DNA of 64,000 bases from Litorimonas sp046250185 (GTDB lineage Bacteria > Pseudomonadota > Alphaproteobacteria > Caulobacterales > Maricaulaceae), in the NCBI RefSeq assembly GCF_046250185.1, contig NZ_CP176469.1. One strand, 5' to 3'. This document shows, piece by piece, positions 16,144-25,357 of this stretch. A program made the translations under genes and the position numbers. The stretch's first letter is position 1. Every line of letters begins with the position of its first letter. The notes beneath the pieces were generated by a model, which saw nothing but the letters and a program-made list of their open reading frames with translations, made no database searches and was not told where the DNA came from.

Positions 16144-17814
16144 TTAAATCTCTTCGGGATAAATCGGACGAATATCATAGGGAATATCTTCGAGCTTACC
16201 GAGCGCGGTCTCTGCGGGACCATCAAGTTTGACGTAAGTGTCTAAAAACTCTTGCGCCGCAGCGTAATCCCCATTGCCCTGCAAAACGACGACTTTCCCT
16301 GTGAGGTCTGAAATCGCTTGCTCCAACTTGGCAAAGTCAACTTGGTAACGCCCTTGCTCAGGCAGCCAAGTCGCGGCCCCGACTTCCATAAAGTAATTAT
16401 ACTGAAACGCGGCCCCTTTGGCATGTGCCGCCGTGATACCAAACCGCATAGAGCGGAAGAGCCCCGTAAAATAAGTCGCCAGAAACGCTTGTTTTTCATC
16501 CGCAGACAGCTCGCCACGCTCCATCATATAGAGGATATTATAGGCGCCCATAACGTCCGCTTTGCCTTCTTCAATCCCGGAATATAAATCCTTGAGCTGG
16601 GCGCTAACCGTTGTTTCGTTACCGTCCACCGTGATCGTGCCTGGGCCGAGGGAATGGGAGAGTTCGTGGAAGAGCGTGTTGTAGCTCATCCATTTTTTCG
16701 CTGTCAGCTTAGCTTGATCCGCGACCAAGACACGTTCACCAATCGGGGCCAAGATGCGGTCATATTTCGCGCCCAGCACATTATTTAAAATAACTTTCTT
16801 CGCGCCTTTGGCTTCGCGCACACGTTCGTCATTGGGCAAGTTAAAGGCGATCGTCTGCACGCCGTTTTCATTGTCACCACCTCCGTGAACTTGATAGGTC
16901 ACCGCGATTGGGCTCTCAAAACCCCGCGCAAAATTCTTGTAACTCTCCGGCACAGGCAGGTTTTGCTCCATGTCTTTGAGATAATTTTTATACTTATCCA
17001 GCGCAGCAGATTCTTCTGGGTTTTTGATTGTCACAAAGGATTCATAAGCCGTTTTATAGCCAAATAACCCGTCGTCATAAACCTCGTAAGGGCCAATCGC
17101 GATTTCGATATTGCCGTCCAAATCCATCCAAGCCATTTCGCTCTCGAAATAATCATCGCTGAGGAATGAGTCCGCTCGTAGCGTCAAAAATTTTGTAAGC
17201 GCGGCGTTCTCGGACAAAGCGGCGGCCTCCCGCAAGAGCGCGGCGGCTGGCTCTAAGAATTCTTTGTAAGCCTCGCGATACGGCACAGCGATCAAGCCGC
17301 CTTCGGCATTGCGGCGGATCACGGTGTAGCCAGAGGTGAAGGCCTCTTTGTCGTCAGGGTTCGCTGCGATATGTGCGTCAAACTCGGCCTTTGTCATATC
17401 TGTCGGGTAAAATCCCGCACCAGCTGGGCAGGGTGTGTCGCCGTAAAAAACGTAATCTTCTTCGAGGCCGTCACACGGACCGTAGTGCAAATCAAACATG
17501 GCCAGTTCTGTCGGCGTGCCATTCGCGGCGATCTCTGCGCGTAGGGCAGGATAATTCTGCCCCCGCTGCAACATATAAATTTGCGAGAGATAATCAGACG
17601 CTTCAATCAATTTATTGACGACTGCGACTTCTGACTCGGACAGGAAACTCGTATCGACATCCATCGGAACTTCGGCAAATTTTGCATATTGCGCGGCGAT
17701 GTCATAACCAGTTGCAGCTTTGGTCGTTGCCTCTGGCGCGGGCGCTGTGTCTTGTTGCGGCGAACAGGCCAGTAGCAAAGCGGCGGTAGAAACGGCAAGC
17801 ATGAAGTGGCGCAT
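16144..17814 (-). CDS. Peptidase M49-like (dipeptidyl-peptidase III family) zinc lipoprotein
   Basis: A 556-residue protein. The lipobox LLLAC at residues 13-17 predicts an envelope lipoprotein. The zinc site is visible as FHELSHSLGPG (about 381-391) and the downstream EEGKADVMG (about 413-421), the pair expected for M49 metallopeptidases. Those enzymes remove dipeptides from short peptides or, in related clades, act on other substrates. The first motif is the short HExxH form rather than the longer HExxxH of classic DPP III. The length is near that of bacterial DPP III-like proteins. The gene is monocistronic, and its stop codon touches that of the lipoprotein gene on the other strand. Confidence 0.8.
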   Translation of the reverse strand: MRHFMLAVSTAALLLACSPQQDTAPAPEATTKAATGYDIAAQYAKFAEVPMDVDTSFLSESEVAVVNKLIEASDYLSQIYMLQRGQNYPALRAEIAANGTPTELAMFDLHYGPCDGLEEDYVFYGDTPCPAGAGFYPTDMTKAEFDAHIAANPDDKEAFTSGYTVIRRNAEGGLIAVPYREAYKEFLEPAAALLREAAALSENAALTKFLTLRADSFLSDDYFESEMAWMDLDGNIEIAIGPYEVYDDGLFGYKTAYESFVTIKNPEESAALDKYKNYLKDMEQNLPVPESYKNFARGFESPIAVTYQVHGGGDNENGVQTIAFNLPNDERVREAKGAKKVILNNVLGAKYDRILAPIGERVLVADQAKLTAKKWMSYNTLFHELSHSLGPGTITVDGNETTVSAQLKDLYSGIEEGKADVMGAYNILYMMERGELSADEKQAFLATYFTGLFRSMRFGITAAHAKGAAFQYNYFMEVGAATWLPEQGRYQVDFAKLEQAISDLTGKVVVLQGNGDYAAAQEFLDTYVKLDGPAETALGKLEDIPYDIRPIYPEEI

Positions 17815-17921
17815 AATAATCTCTTTCTAAAACCTAGATCGGGTCATGGAGTTGAAACAATAAATTCCATTATAGCGCATTTGCACCGCGCATAAAATAG
17901 GGTTGGCTGTCACGAATAGTC

Positions 17922-18350
17922 CTATAAATGCGCGCGAATTTTCTGCGCGATTTTAGCCAGCGCGTCCGTGTCCGCCATCTCGCTACCATGCGCCGCTAGC
18001 GCTTCGTCGGAATAACGCGGAATGATGTGAACGTGGGTGTGAAACACCGTCTGCCCAGCGGGAGCGCCGTTGAATTGTGTGACCACAATCCCGTCTGGCT
18101 TGAGCGCTTTCTCGACAGCGACTGCGATACGTTGCGTTGCACCAAACAGACGGCCGACATCTTTGGCGTGAACCTCTAACAAATTGCGCGAAGGCGTCTT
18201 GGGCATGACCAGCACATGGCCGCGTGACTGCGGAAAGACATCCATAATCGCCAACACATTGCCGTCCTCAAACACGCGCACACAAGGCGCTTCACCGCGC
18301 ATGATTTGAGCGAAGATATTCTGGTCGTCATAAGGGGCGTATAGGGTCAT
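17922..18350 (-). CDS. HIT family protein (histidine-triad nucleotide hydrolase)
   Basis: A 142-residue HIT protein. The histidine triad HTHVHIIPR lies at about residues 103-111, with the upstream strand-helix pattern GHVLVMPK (about 44-51). HinT-type members hydrolyse adenosine phosphoramidates and related AMP conjugates in the cytoplasm. The HIT, acetyltransferase and RidA genes follow one another on the minus strand with short gaps and may form one transcript starting at RidA. Confidence 0.9.
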   Translation of the reverse strand: MTLYAPYDDQNIFAQIMRGEAPCVRVFEDGNVLAIMDVFPQSRGHVLVMPKTPSRNLLEVHAKDVGRLFGATQRIAVAVEKALKPDGIVVTQFNGAPAGQTVFHTHVHIIPRYSDEALAAHGSEMADTDALAKIAQKIRAHL

Positions 18351-18399
18351 ACGCGTTCCCTACCACTGGCGGCAGGAAAGTCAAAGCTAACAACAATGC

Positions 18400-19551
18400 C
18401 TAATCCGAGGCGTCACCCTTTCGAAACGGCGTGTGCTTGGATAGCACTTTGATCTCATGTTCGACTGCGCGGCGCTCTCGGCTCAGGTAATCGCTCACCG
18501 CGTCGCGCAGGCCGGGGTGGGCGAGGTAATGGGCGGAGTGCGTCGCCACAGGTTCATACCCCCGCGCGAGTTTATGCTCCCCTTGCGCGCCCGCTTCGAC
18601 CTTGGGCAGGCGCAGCTCTATGCCCGCCTCAATCGCTTGATAATAACACAGTTCAAAATGTAGTAACGGCTTATGCGTCAGCGCCCCCCAATTACGCCCA
18701 TAAAGCGCCGCGCCGCCGATAAAGTTCAGCGCCGCCGCAATCGGGGTGTCGTCTATCCACGCCATGACGAGAATAATATCGTCGCGCATGGTCTCTTGCA
18801 TATAAGCAAAAAATTCCCGCGTTAGGTAAGGCCGCCCCCATTTGCGCTGCCCCGTATCGAGATAGCAGCGGTAGAAAATATCCCAATGCTCATCCTTTAA
18901 ATCATCGCCTGTCAAGCGCTTGATAACCACACCGTCTTGCGCCTCACGCCGTTCGCGGCGAATATTTTTGCGCTTCTTGGACGACAAAGCTGCGAGGAAA
19001 TGATCGAAAGCGCCGTAGTCACGATTGATGAAATGAAACTGCCGATCTTCGCGGGCCGCAAAGCCAATCTCGTTTAACACCGCGCGGTCATCATCTTCCA
19101 AAAATGTCAAATGCACGCCCGACATATCCCATTCATGACAGGCCTGCACCATAGCAGAGGCGAGACCGATTTTGGCATCTTTTGTTTTGGCGAGCAGGCG
19201 CGGCCCTGTGGCAGGTGTAAACGGGATCGACCCTTGCAGCTTGGGATAATAGGCGATGCCCGCGCGCTCCAGCGCATCCGCCCAACCATGATCGAACACG
19301 TATTCGCCTTGACTATGCGTCTTGGCATAAAGCGGCGCGGCCCCGATGGCTTGCCCCGTCGAATCTTCCAACCAGATATGGCGCGGGGCCCAGCCCGTCT
19401 CAATCATCGCCGAGCCGCTAGCTTCGCAGGCGTGCAAGAACCGCCACGACAAGAAGGGGTGCGCAGTCTCTGGTAAGTGCGCGTCCCATGCGGCTTCGCT
19501 GACATCTGAAATCTGGGTCAGAATGCGGGCGCTGTAAGTGTCTTCGCTCAT
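18400..19551 (-). CDS. FemAB/GNAT-like N-acetyltransferase (COG3146-type)
   Basis: A 383-residue protein of the peptidoglycan biosynthesis/recognition (DUF482, COG3146) group with the acetyltransferase fold. Typical stretches are HPFLSWRFLHACEASGSA near the start, SSKKRKNIRRERR (about 191-203) and the C-terminal HYLAHPGLRDAV. The reaction and acceptor are not established for the family as far as I know. It lies between the HIT gene (49 bases away) and RidA (26 bases away) on the same strand. Confidence 0.8.
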   Translation of the reverse strand: MSEDTYSARILTQISDVSEAAWDAHLPETAHPFLSWRFLHACEASGSAMIETGWAPRHIWLEDSTGQAIGAAPLYAKTHSQGEYVFDHGWADALERAGIAYYPKLQGSIPFTPATGPRLLAKTKDAKIGLASAMVQACHEWDMSGVHLTFLEDDDRAVLNEIGFAAREDRQFHFINRDYGAFDHFLAALSSKKRKNIRRERREAQDGVVIKRLTGDDLKDEHWDIFYRCYLDTGQRKWGRPYLTREFFAYMQETMRDDIILVMAWIDDTPIAAALNFIGGAALYGRNWGALTHKPLLHFELCYYQAIEAGIELRLPKVEAGAQGEHKLARGYEPVATHSAHYLAHPGLRDAVSDYLSRERRAVEHEIKVLSKHTPFRKGDASD

Positions 19552-19577
19552 AATTTAGATACGGCCAAAGACATGAG

Positions 19578-20054
19578 TTAAGCGGGATCAATCTCCACAA
19601 TCGCGTCGATTTCTACAGCCACGTCCAGCGGAAGACTTGGCGCAGATACCGCAAAGCGCGCGTGACGACCCGCATCGCCAAACACCTCGACCATCAGATC
19701 AGAACAGCCATTGATAATTTTGGGAATATCAGCCTGTGTCGCATTTGGCGTCGCCTGCACAAAGCCGCCGAGTTTGACCACGCGCTTCACCCGCGACAAA
19801 TCTCCGCCGCAGGCCGCCTTCATTTGTGCGATTAGGTTCAGCCCTGATAAAGCCGCTGCCTTTTGACCGATCTCGACCGTCAAGTCTTCGCCCAATCGGC
19901 CGCCAATCGCCGTGTCGCCAATCTTGGAAATCTGGCCAGAGATAAACACCATGTTCCCGCTTATCACGTAAGGCACATAGTTCGCGACGGGTGCGGACGG
20001 CTCTGGCAGGGTCAGCCCGAGATTTTTTAAACGTGTCTCTGCGGTTTGGCTCAT
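19578..20054 (-). CDS. RidA family protein (YjgF/YER057c/UK114)
   Basis: A 158-residue protein. RidA enzymes hydrolyse reactive enamines/imines such as 2-aminoacrylate released by PLP enzymes like threonine dehydratase, in the cytoplasm. The family pattern is visible as YVISGNMVFISGQI (about 29-42), GEDLTVEIGQKAAALSGLN (about 55-73) and RFAVSAPSLPLDVAVEIDA near the end, where the Arg and Glu of the active site sit. A biosynthetic threonine dehydratase (ilvA) lies nearby at 22.8 kb. It is divergent from the nitroreductase gene. Confidence 0.88.
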   Translation of the reverse strand: MSQTAETRLKNLGLTLPEPSAPVANYVPYVISGNMVFISGQISKIGDTAIGGRLGEDLTVEIGQKAAALSGLNLIAQMKAACGGDLSRVKRVVKLGGFVQATPNATQADIPKIINGCSDLMVEVFGDAGRHARFAVSAPSLPLDVAVEIDAIVEIDPA

Positions 20055-20128
20055 CTTGGAATTCCTTTATTTCATCTTTATATCTGATTATCCTTTACGC
20101 CGTCACGTTGAAAGATAAACAGGGAATT

Positions 20129-20746
20129 ATGTCCGACCAACCCAAAGTTTTTGATCTTCCCCAGTCGCGCCCTGAGACGCTAGACTTTCTACGCGAGAGG
20201 CGGTCCAATCTGGCGAAAGTTATGGAAGGCGACGGGGCGGGACCGAGCGCAGATCAAATTACGGAATTGCTCACGATTGGCGCACGTGTGCCAGACCACC
20301 GTAAACTTGCGCCTTGGCGCTTTCTCACATTTCAGGGGAAAGCCCGTGCCGACATTGGGCAGCATATCGCGACCAGTTTTATGAAAGCCAATCCCACCGC
20401 ACCGCAGGACCGCGCAATCTTCGAAGGTCAGCGCTTCCTTCGCGCCCCCCTCGTGATCGGCGTGATCAGCAGCCCCGTCGATTGCCCGCGCGGCACACCG
20501 AAATGGGAGCAAGTTTTATCCGCAGGTGCCGTCTGTTTTAATCTTTGCCTCGCGGCCCAAGCTATGGGGTTTGGCGCGCAATGGCTCACCGAATGGTATG
20601 CCTATGATTCGGACGTTCAGGCCGCGTTGGGACTTTCAGAGGTCGAAGAGGTGGCAGGATTCATTTATATTGGCCCTGTTACAGACGCCCCGTCAGAACG
20701 CGCTCGCCCCGATATTCATGCGCTGACAAAGGCATGGACGGGATAA
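20129..20746 (+). CDS. Nitroreductase family protein
   Basis: A 205-residue FMN-dependent nitroreductase-fold protein. RRSNLAKVMEG (about residues 24-34), GARVPDHRKLAPWRF (about 50-64) and the C-terminal GFIYIG give the family signature; it resembles the short YdjA-like branch. The enzymes reduce nitro or quinone compounds with NAD(P)H, and the physiological substrate is unknown. ATG at 20129 is chosen because AGGGA lies just upstream. Confidence 0.85.
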   Translation: MSDQPKVFDLPQSRPETLDFLRERRSNLAKVMEGDGAGPSADQITELLTIGARVPDHRKLAPWRFLTFQGKARADIGQHIATSFMKANPTAPQDRAIFEGQRFLRAPLVIGVISSPVDCPRGTPKWEQVLSAGAVCFNLCLAAQAMGFGAQWLTEWYAYDSDVQAALGLSEVEEVAGFIYIGPVTDAPSERARPDIHALTKAWTG

Positions 20747-20839
20747 TATTCGCCAACTCACCGTGACTAACATATTTGTGACGTGACTTTTGCCAGTATT
20801 CTGCTAAGCAAGAATCTGATTAATCCCCTGGATTGATCC

Positions 20840-20896
20840 GACTCCTTCGTCACCATCGCGCCCCGTGTGACGGGGAGTCACATCCCCCCCCCTTTT
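20840..20896 (+). repeat. Long inverted repeat followed by C9T4 in the gap before the MBL-fold gene
   Basis: GACTCCTTCGTCAC (20840-20853) and GTGACGGGGAGTC (20867-20879) can pair over 13 bp with one bulged T and a 13-base loop. Five bases later come nine Cs and four Ts (20884-20896). The element lies within the 228-base gap between two same-strand genes. The pairing is seen directly; a role as terminator, protein site or leader RNA is undecided because the T run is short and distant. Confidence 0.55.
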
Positions 20897-20974
20897 ACCT
20901 ATCGCCTCATATTTCATGTGCGCCTATGCATAAACTTGACTGGTAATTTATGGCCGGCGCACTAAAAAGGGTGA

Positions 20975-22096
20975 ATGAGCAACACCCCAGCAAACCCTCC
21001 CAAGGCGTCCCCTGATGAGAGCCTTGTGCAAGCGCCGCGCAATAATCCCTCGCACTTGCAATTTATCACAGACGAGACGCCCGAAGCGGGCGCCGTGACG
21101 GAGGTGGCAGACGGCGTATTTTGGTTGCGTTTCTCGCTGCCAATGTCGGGTCTGGATCATATTAATTTATGGGCCATCCGCGACGGCGTTGGGTGGGTGA
21201 TTGTCGATACCGGGATCGGCAACCTGGATAGTAAGATGATCTGGGAACGGCATTTTGAAAACCTGCTCGGCGGGCGGCCCGTGAACCGCGTCATCTGCAC
21301 CCATTTGCATCCTGACCACACAGGGCTCGCCGGTTGGATTTGCCGCAAATTTGGCGCGCCGCTCTTAATGACTCGTGGCGAATATTTCCTCTGCCGTTTG
21401 ATGGCCGCAGATACGGGTAAGATCGCGCCGCAAGAAGGTGTGAAATTCTACCGCAAGTCTGGCTTCACGCCCGATCAAATTGAAATTTATAAAGCTCGTT
21501 TTGGTGGATTTGGCAAAGCGATCACAGAGTTGCCGCAAAGCTATGACCGCCTAGAAGATGGCGAGTTAGGGCAAATTGGGGGCCGCGAATGGCGCGTGAT
21601 TATCGGCTCTGGTCACTCGCCAGAACATGCGTGCCTCTATTGCCCTGAACTTGGTATTTGCCTGACGGGGGATCAACTTCTCCCGAACATTAGCTCTAAT
21701 GTCTCCGTCTGGCCGACAGAGCCCGAATCTAATCCGCTCGAAGATTGGATTTCGTCCTGCCATAAATTAAAGCGCGAATTACCAGCGGACACGCTCATTG
21801 GTCCCGCCCACGGCATCCCGTTTCGCGGCGCACACCGCCGACTAGACCGCCTGATCGAACATCACGAAAAAGCGCTCAACCGCCTGACAGAGCATTGCCG
21901 CACGCCGCGTCTCGCGACCGAAGTTTACTCCGTTTTGTTCCGCCGCGCGATCAATGACGGGAACCGTATCATGGCGGTCGGCGAATCTATTGCGCATTTA
22001 AATTGCCTCAAAGGGCGCGGTATTGTCTCCCGCCGCCTCAATGATGCGGGGCAATTTACGTATAAAACGCGCAGTTCAATTCCTCCCGCGCGGTAG
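20975..22096 (+). CDS. MBL-fold metallo-hydrolase
   Basis: A 373-residue metallo-beta-lactamase-fold protein. The zinc-binding motif THLHPDHTG (about residues 109-117) is intact, with later ligands in GHSPEH (about 212-217), the Asp in TGDQLL (about 230-235) and the His in IGPAHG (about 272-277). A C-terminal winged-helix-like tail follows, as in LACTB2/MBL hydrolases. Substrate unknown; thioester or phosphodiester hydrolysis is typical of such proteins. It is followed four bases later by a membrane protein gene, so the two are probably cotranscribed. Confidence 0.87.
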   Translation: MSNTPANPPKASPDESLVQAPRNNPSHLQFITDETPEAGAVTEVADGVFWLRFSLPMSGLDHINLWAIRDGVGWVIVDTGIGNLDSKMIWERHFENLLGGRPVNRVICTHLHPDHTGLAGWICRKFGAPLLMTRGEYFLCRLMAADTGKIAPQEGVKFYRKSGFTPDQIEIYKARFGGFGKAITELPQSYDRLEDGELGQIGGREWRVIIGSGHSPEHACLYCPELGICLTGDQLLPNISSNVSVWPTEPESNPLEDWISSCHKLKRELPADTLIGPAHGIPFRGAHRRLDRLIEHHEKALNRLTEHCRTPRLATEVYSVLFRRAINDGNRIMAVGESIAHLNCLKGRGIVSRRLNDAGQFTYKTRSSIPPAR

Positions 22097-22100
22097 GGTT

Positions 22101-22781
22101 ATGACCGAGCGACGCCTCTGGCAAATAAGTTTCCTCTCGGGCGCAGTGATGCTCGCCTTAGCGGCCTTGGCCATGAGCGCATTTCCAGAAGAGGCGGGGC
22201 CATATCCCAAAGGTTTCGGCGATCCGATTTACGCGCTGGAGTTTGCCCGAAGTAAAGCGGACGTGCTGACCGTTTTCGGCGCGCGGCAAGACCATGCAGA
22301 TTTTATTGCCGCAGTAAAAGCTGGCACGCGCTGGGACTTTGCTTTTATCGTGGCTTTGGCCGTGTTTCTTTGCACGTTTTTCTTGGCGTTGTTTCGGCGC
22401 ACGGGACAGCAAGTATGGTTGTGTTTCGCCGTGCTAGGTGTCGTGACGGCTTTTGCGGATGCAATGGAAAATGTCATAATTCTAGGACTGCTTCCCCGCC
22501 TCGACATCATGCCGAAGCTGAGCGTTTTGGCGGTACCCGTCACACTTAAATTCGTCGGCATTGCAGTCACGATTATAGGCGCAGGAATTTATCTAATTCT
22601 ACAGAAACGCCCGATCCGCCGGTTTGAAGGCATCGCCGCTTTGCTATCTGGCGCGGGAATATTGATGGCTTTAAGCCAACCTCAAACGCTGGGTTGGACC
22701 TTATCGCCGCTGATCACGATTGGCTGGCTGGCAATGCTAGCCTTTACTGTGACCCAAGGTTTTAAGCCGATTAAGCTTTGA
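22101..22781 (+). CDS. Polytopic membrane protein, unknown function
   Basis: A 226-residue protein with about six hydrophobic segments (residues near 8-28, 78-100, 108-128, 140-165, 175-192 and 198-218) and no family I recognise. ATG at 22101 lies four bases after the MBL-fold gene; TAGGG just upstream may serve as ribosome binding site. The last 11 bases overlap the 3' end of ilvA on the other strand. Confidence 0.7.
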   Translation: MTERRLWQISFLSGAVMLALAALAMSAFPEEAGPYPKGFGDPIYALEFARSKADVLTVFGARQDHADFIAAVKAGTRWDFAFIVALAVFLCTFFLALFRRTGQQVWLCFAVLGVVTAFADAMENVIILGLLPRLDIMPKLSVLAVPVTLKFVGIAVTIIGAGIYLILQKRPIRRFEGIAALLSGAGILMALSQPQTLGWTLSPLITIGWLAMLAFTVTQGFKPIKL

Positions 22782-24297
22782 GGAAATAGGCATAGGCGAT
22801 GTTATCGCTCTCGCACGTCATCGGGTATCCGGTTTTCGCGAGGCTCTCTTCCAACTGCGCCAGATCGCCCTTTGGGATTTGAAATCCACATAAAACATTT
22901 CCCGTGGAATGACCGTGATTACGGTAATGGAATAGCGAGATATTCCAGCGCGCGTCTAAATTGACCAAGAAGTCTGTCAGCGCTCCCGGACGTTCCGGAA
23001 ACTCGAACCGATAGAGAACTTCGTCAATATCCTTGCTCGCGCGCCCGCCGACCATGTGTCGCAAATGGCGCTTTGCCAGACGGTCATCAGATAGGTCGAC
23101 AACCGAGATATTCTGTTCTGCCATAGACGCGATAATGTCTCCGCGTTCGGCCGATTGTCGAATTTTCACACCGACCAAAACATGCGCGTCATCATCGTTT
23201 TCGGCAAAGCGATAATTAAATTCTGTCACCGCGCGTTGCCCCAAAGCTCTCACGAAATTCAGAAACGCGCCTGCTTGTTCAGGGATCGTCGCGGCAAACA
23301 TCATCTCTTCGCCCGCCCCCAATTCGGCGCGTTCTACGATATGGCCGATGCGGTCAAAATTGACATTCGCGCCAGAGATTGTGACGACGCAATCTCCGTC
23401 GGGAGCCGTGCCCTCGCGCACTTGCTTGATCAACCCAGCCAGCGCCAATGCCCCAGCAGGTTCGACAACGGTTCGGGTCGCCTCAAACACGTCTTTGACC
23501 GCCGCGCAGATTTCGTCATTGGTAACCGTGACACATTCATCGACGACAGATTTCGCGATCTCCAAAGTATTCGTCCCGACCAAACGCACCGCAACCCCGT
23601 CCGCAAAGCCGTCCACATGGTTGAGCGGGATTGGCTTTCCTGCCTCCAGCGATGTCTTTAGCGTCGTTGCGCCGATCGGCTCCACCGCGATAATTTTCGT
23701 GCTGGGGGAGACAGCCTTGACCCATGTGCCGACGCCCGAAACCAAGCCGCCGCCACCTGTGCAAACATAGATCGCGGCAGGCGTGCGCGGCATCTGCTCA
23801 AGGATTTCTTTGCCCACCGTGCCTTGGCCCGCAATCACATCTAATTCATCGAATGGGTGGATGAAGACCGCGCCGCTTTCCTTCGCAAATTCAATCGCTG
23901 CCGCACAAGCGTCGTCATAGCTATCGCCGACGAGCCGTGTCTCTGCGCCAGCCGCGGCCACCGCATTGACTTTTATCATCGGCGTCGTGACGGGCATAAA
24001 GATCACGGCTTTGGTGTTATAATAGGCCGCCGCTGCCGCCATGCCCTGCGCGTGATTGCCTGCGCTGGCCGCACAGACACCAGCCGCACGCTCCGCATCG
24101 GTCAGGCTCGAAATCCGATTGGCCGCCCCGCGGATTTTAAAGCTAAACACATCTTGCAGATCTTCGCGTTTCAGCCAGATATTACGCCCATATTCTTGGG
24201 ACAGTTTCGGCGCGAGTTGACACGGCGTTCGCTTGGCGAGCGCATAAACATCCGCCGCAGCGATCCGCGCCTTTAGCTCGTTAAGATTGATGGTCAT
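22771..24297 (-). CDS. ilvA: Threonine dehydratase, biosynthetic
   Basis: A 508-residue PLP enzyme that deaminates threonine to 2-oxobutanoate, the first committed step to isoleucine. The PLP lysine lies in SFKIRGA (Lys about 54), SAGNHAQG (about 80-87) is the substrate loop and CTGGGGLVSGV (about 180-190) binds phosphate. The C-terminal third holds two ACT-like regulatory domains, as in the isoleucine-inhibited E. coli enzyme (514 residues). Its start overlaps the end of leuB by 17 bases, so it is the last gene of the ilv-leu operon. The released 2-aminocrotonate is a RidA substrate, and a ridA gene lies at 19.6-20.1 kb. Confidence 0.96.
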   Translation of the reverse strand: MTINLNELKARIAAADVYALAKRTPCQLAPKLSQEYGRNIWLKREDLQDVFSFKIRGAANRISSLTDAERAAGVCAASAGNHAQGMAAAAAYYNTKAVIFMPVTTPMIKVNAVAAAGAETRLVGDSYDDACAAAIEFAKESGAVFIHPFDELDVIAGQGTVGKEILEQMPRTPAAIYVCTGGGGLVSGVGTWVKAVSPSTKIIAVEPIGATTLKTSLEAGKPIPLNHVDGFADGVAVRLVGTNTLEIAKSVVDECVTVTNDEICAAVKDVFEATRTVVEPAGALALAGLIKQVREGTAPDGDCVVTISGANVNFDRIGHIVERAELGAGEEMMFAATIPEQAGAFLNFVRALGQRAVTEFNYRFAENDDDAHVLVGVKIRQSAERGDIIASMAEQNISVVDLSDDRLAKRHLRHMVGGRASKDIDEVLYRFEFPERPGALTDFLVNLDARWNISLFHYRNHGHSTGNVLCGFQIPKGDLAQLEESLAKTGYPMTCESDNIAYAYFLKA

Positions 24298-25351
24298 TTT
24301 GGCTCACATACTCCGCGATCCATTCGCCGACCTGTTGTGTCGACAGCTTGCCGCCCAAATCACCAGTCGTCTGATCACCCTCCAGTGCCGCTTCGACCGC
24401 CGTTTCAACCGCGGAAGCCTCAGCGTTTAAGCCAAATGACAGGCGCAACATCCACGCGGCAGATAGGATCATCGCTAATGGGTTGGCTTTGCCTTGGCCT
24501 GCAATGTCGGGGGCGCTGCCGTGGATGGGTTCATACATGCCGAGCCGTCCGTCCGAAAGCGACGCGCTGGGAATAACACCCATGGACCCTGCCAAGACAG
24601 AGGCTTCGTCAGTCAAAATATCGCCAAACATGTTTTCTGTCAGGACAACATCAAAGTCCTGCGCCCGTGTTAGCATGTGCATGGTCATCGCATCGACAAG
24701 CAGGTGCTCTAACGCGACTTCGGGATAGTTCGCCGCCACGCGGATAACAACTTCACGCCATAAGCGAGAGGTTTCTAGCACGTTTGATTTATCAACAGAG
24801 GTCACTTTCTTGCGCCGCGTCATGGCTAGCTCGAACGCTTTGATTGCGATGCGCTCAACCTCCATGTCGGAATAGCGGCAGACGTCAAAGGCGCCTTGCG
24901 CGTCACGGCCTTTATCGCCGAAATAAATCCCGCCCGTCAGTTCGCGCATAACGACAAAATCCGTGCCTTCCAAACGCTCCCGCTTCAATGGCGCCTTATC
25001 GATCAATGCGGGATAGGGCTTACACGGACGGATATTGGCGTAGAGATTCAAGCGTTTGCGCAGCGGTAAAAGCGAACCAAGCTCAGGGCGATCTTCGCCT
25101 TTCAGGTGATCCCATTTCGGCCCGCCCACCGCGCCGAGCAATATAGCGCCCGTGCACTCGCAACTGTCGTAAGTGTCGTCTGGCAGAGGCTTTTCGCCCG
25201 CATCAATCGCCGCGCCGCCGACTAAACCAAATTCAGGTTCTAGTGTATGGCCGAACCGAATGGCCATCGCATTGAGGACAGTCATTGCCGCTTCGCCGAC
25301 TTCGGGCCCGATGCCGTCGCCGGGTAGATATGCAAAATTGATGTTTGCCAT
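24281..25351 (-). CDS. leuB: 3-Isopropylmalate dehydrogenase
   Basis: A 356-residue NAD-dependent oxidative decarboxylase that turns 3-isopropylmalate into 4-methyl-2-oxopentanoate in leucine synthesis. Typical stretches are LPGDGIGPEV at residues 8-17, RELTGGIYFG (about 136-145) with catalytic Tyr, and the later GDILTDEASVLAGSMG with the metal-binding aspartates. It lies six bases after leuD and overlaps ilvA by 17 bases. Confidence 0.97.
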   Translation of the reverse strand: MANINFAYLPGDGIGPEVGEAAMTVLNAMAIRFGHTLEPEFGLVGGAAIDAGEKPLPDDTYDSCECTGAILLGAVGGPKWDHLKGEDRPELGSLLPLRKRLNLYANIRPCKPYPALIDKAPLKRERLEGTDFVVMRELTGGIYFGDKGRDAQGAFDVCRYSDMEVERIAIKAFELAMTRRKKVTSVDKSNVLETSRLWREVVIRVAANYPEVALEHLLVDAMTMHMLTRAQDFDVVLTENMFGDILTDEASVLAGSMGVIPSASLSDGRLGMYEPIHGSAPDIAGQGKANPLAMILSAAWMLRLSFGLNAEASAVETAVEAALEGDQTTGDLGGKLSTQQVGEWIAEYVSQNDHQS

Positions 25352-25357
25352 AATAAA

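Noticed and set aside
23155..23661. A 168-codon plus-strand ORF inside ilvA.
   Set aside because: It is a mirror frame of ilvA without ribosome binding site or domain.
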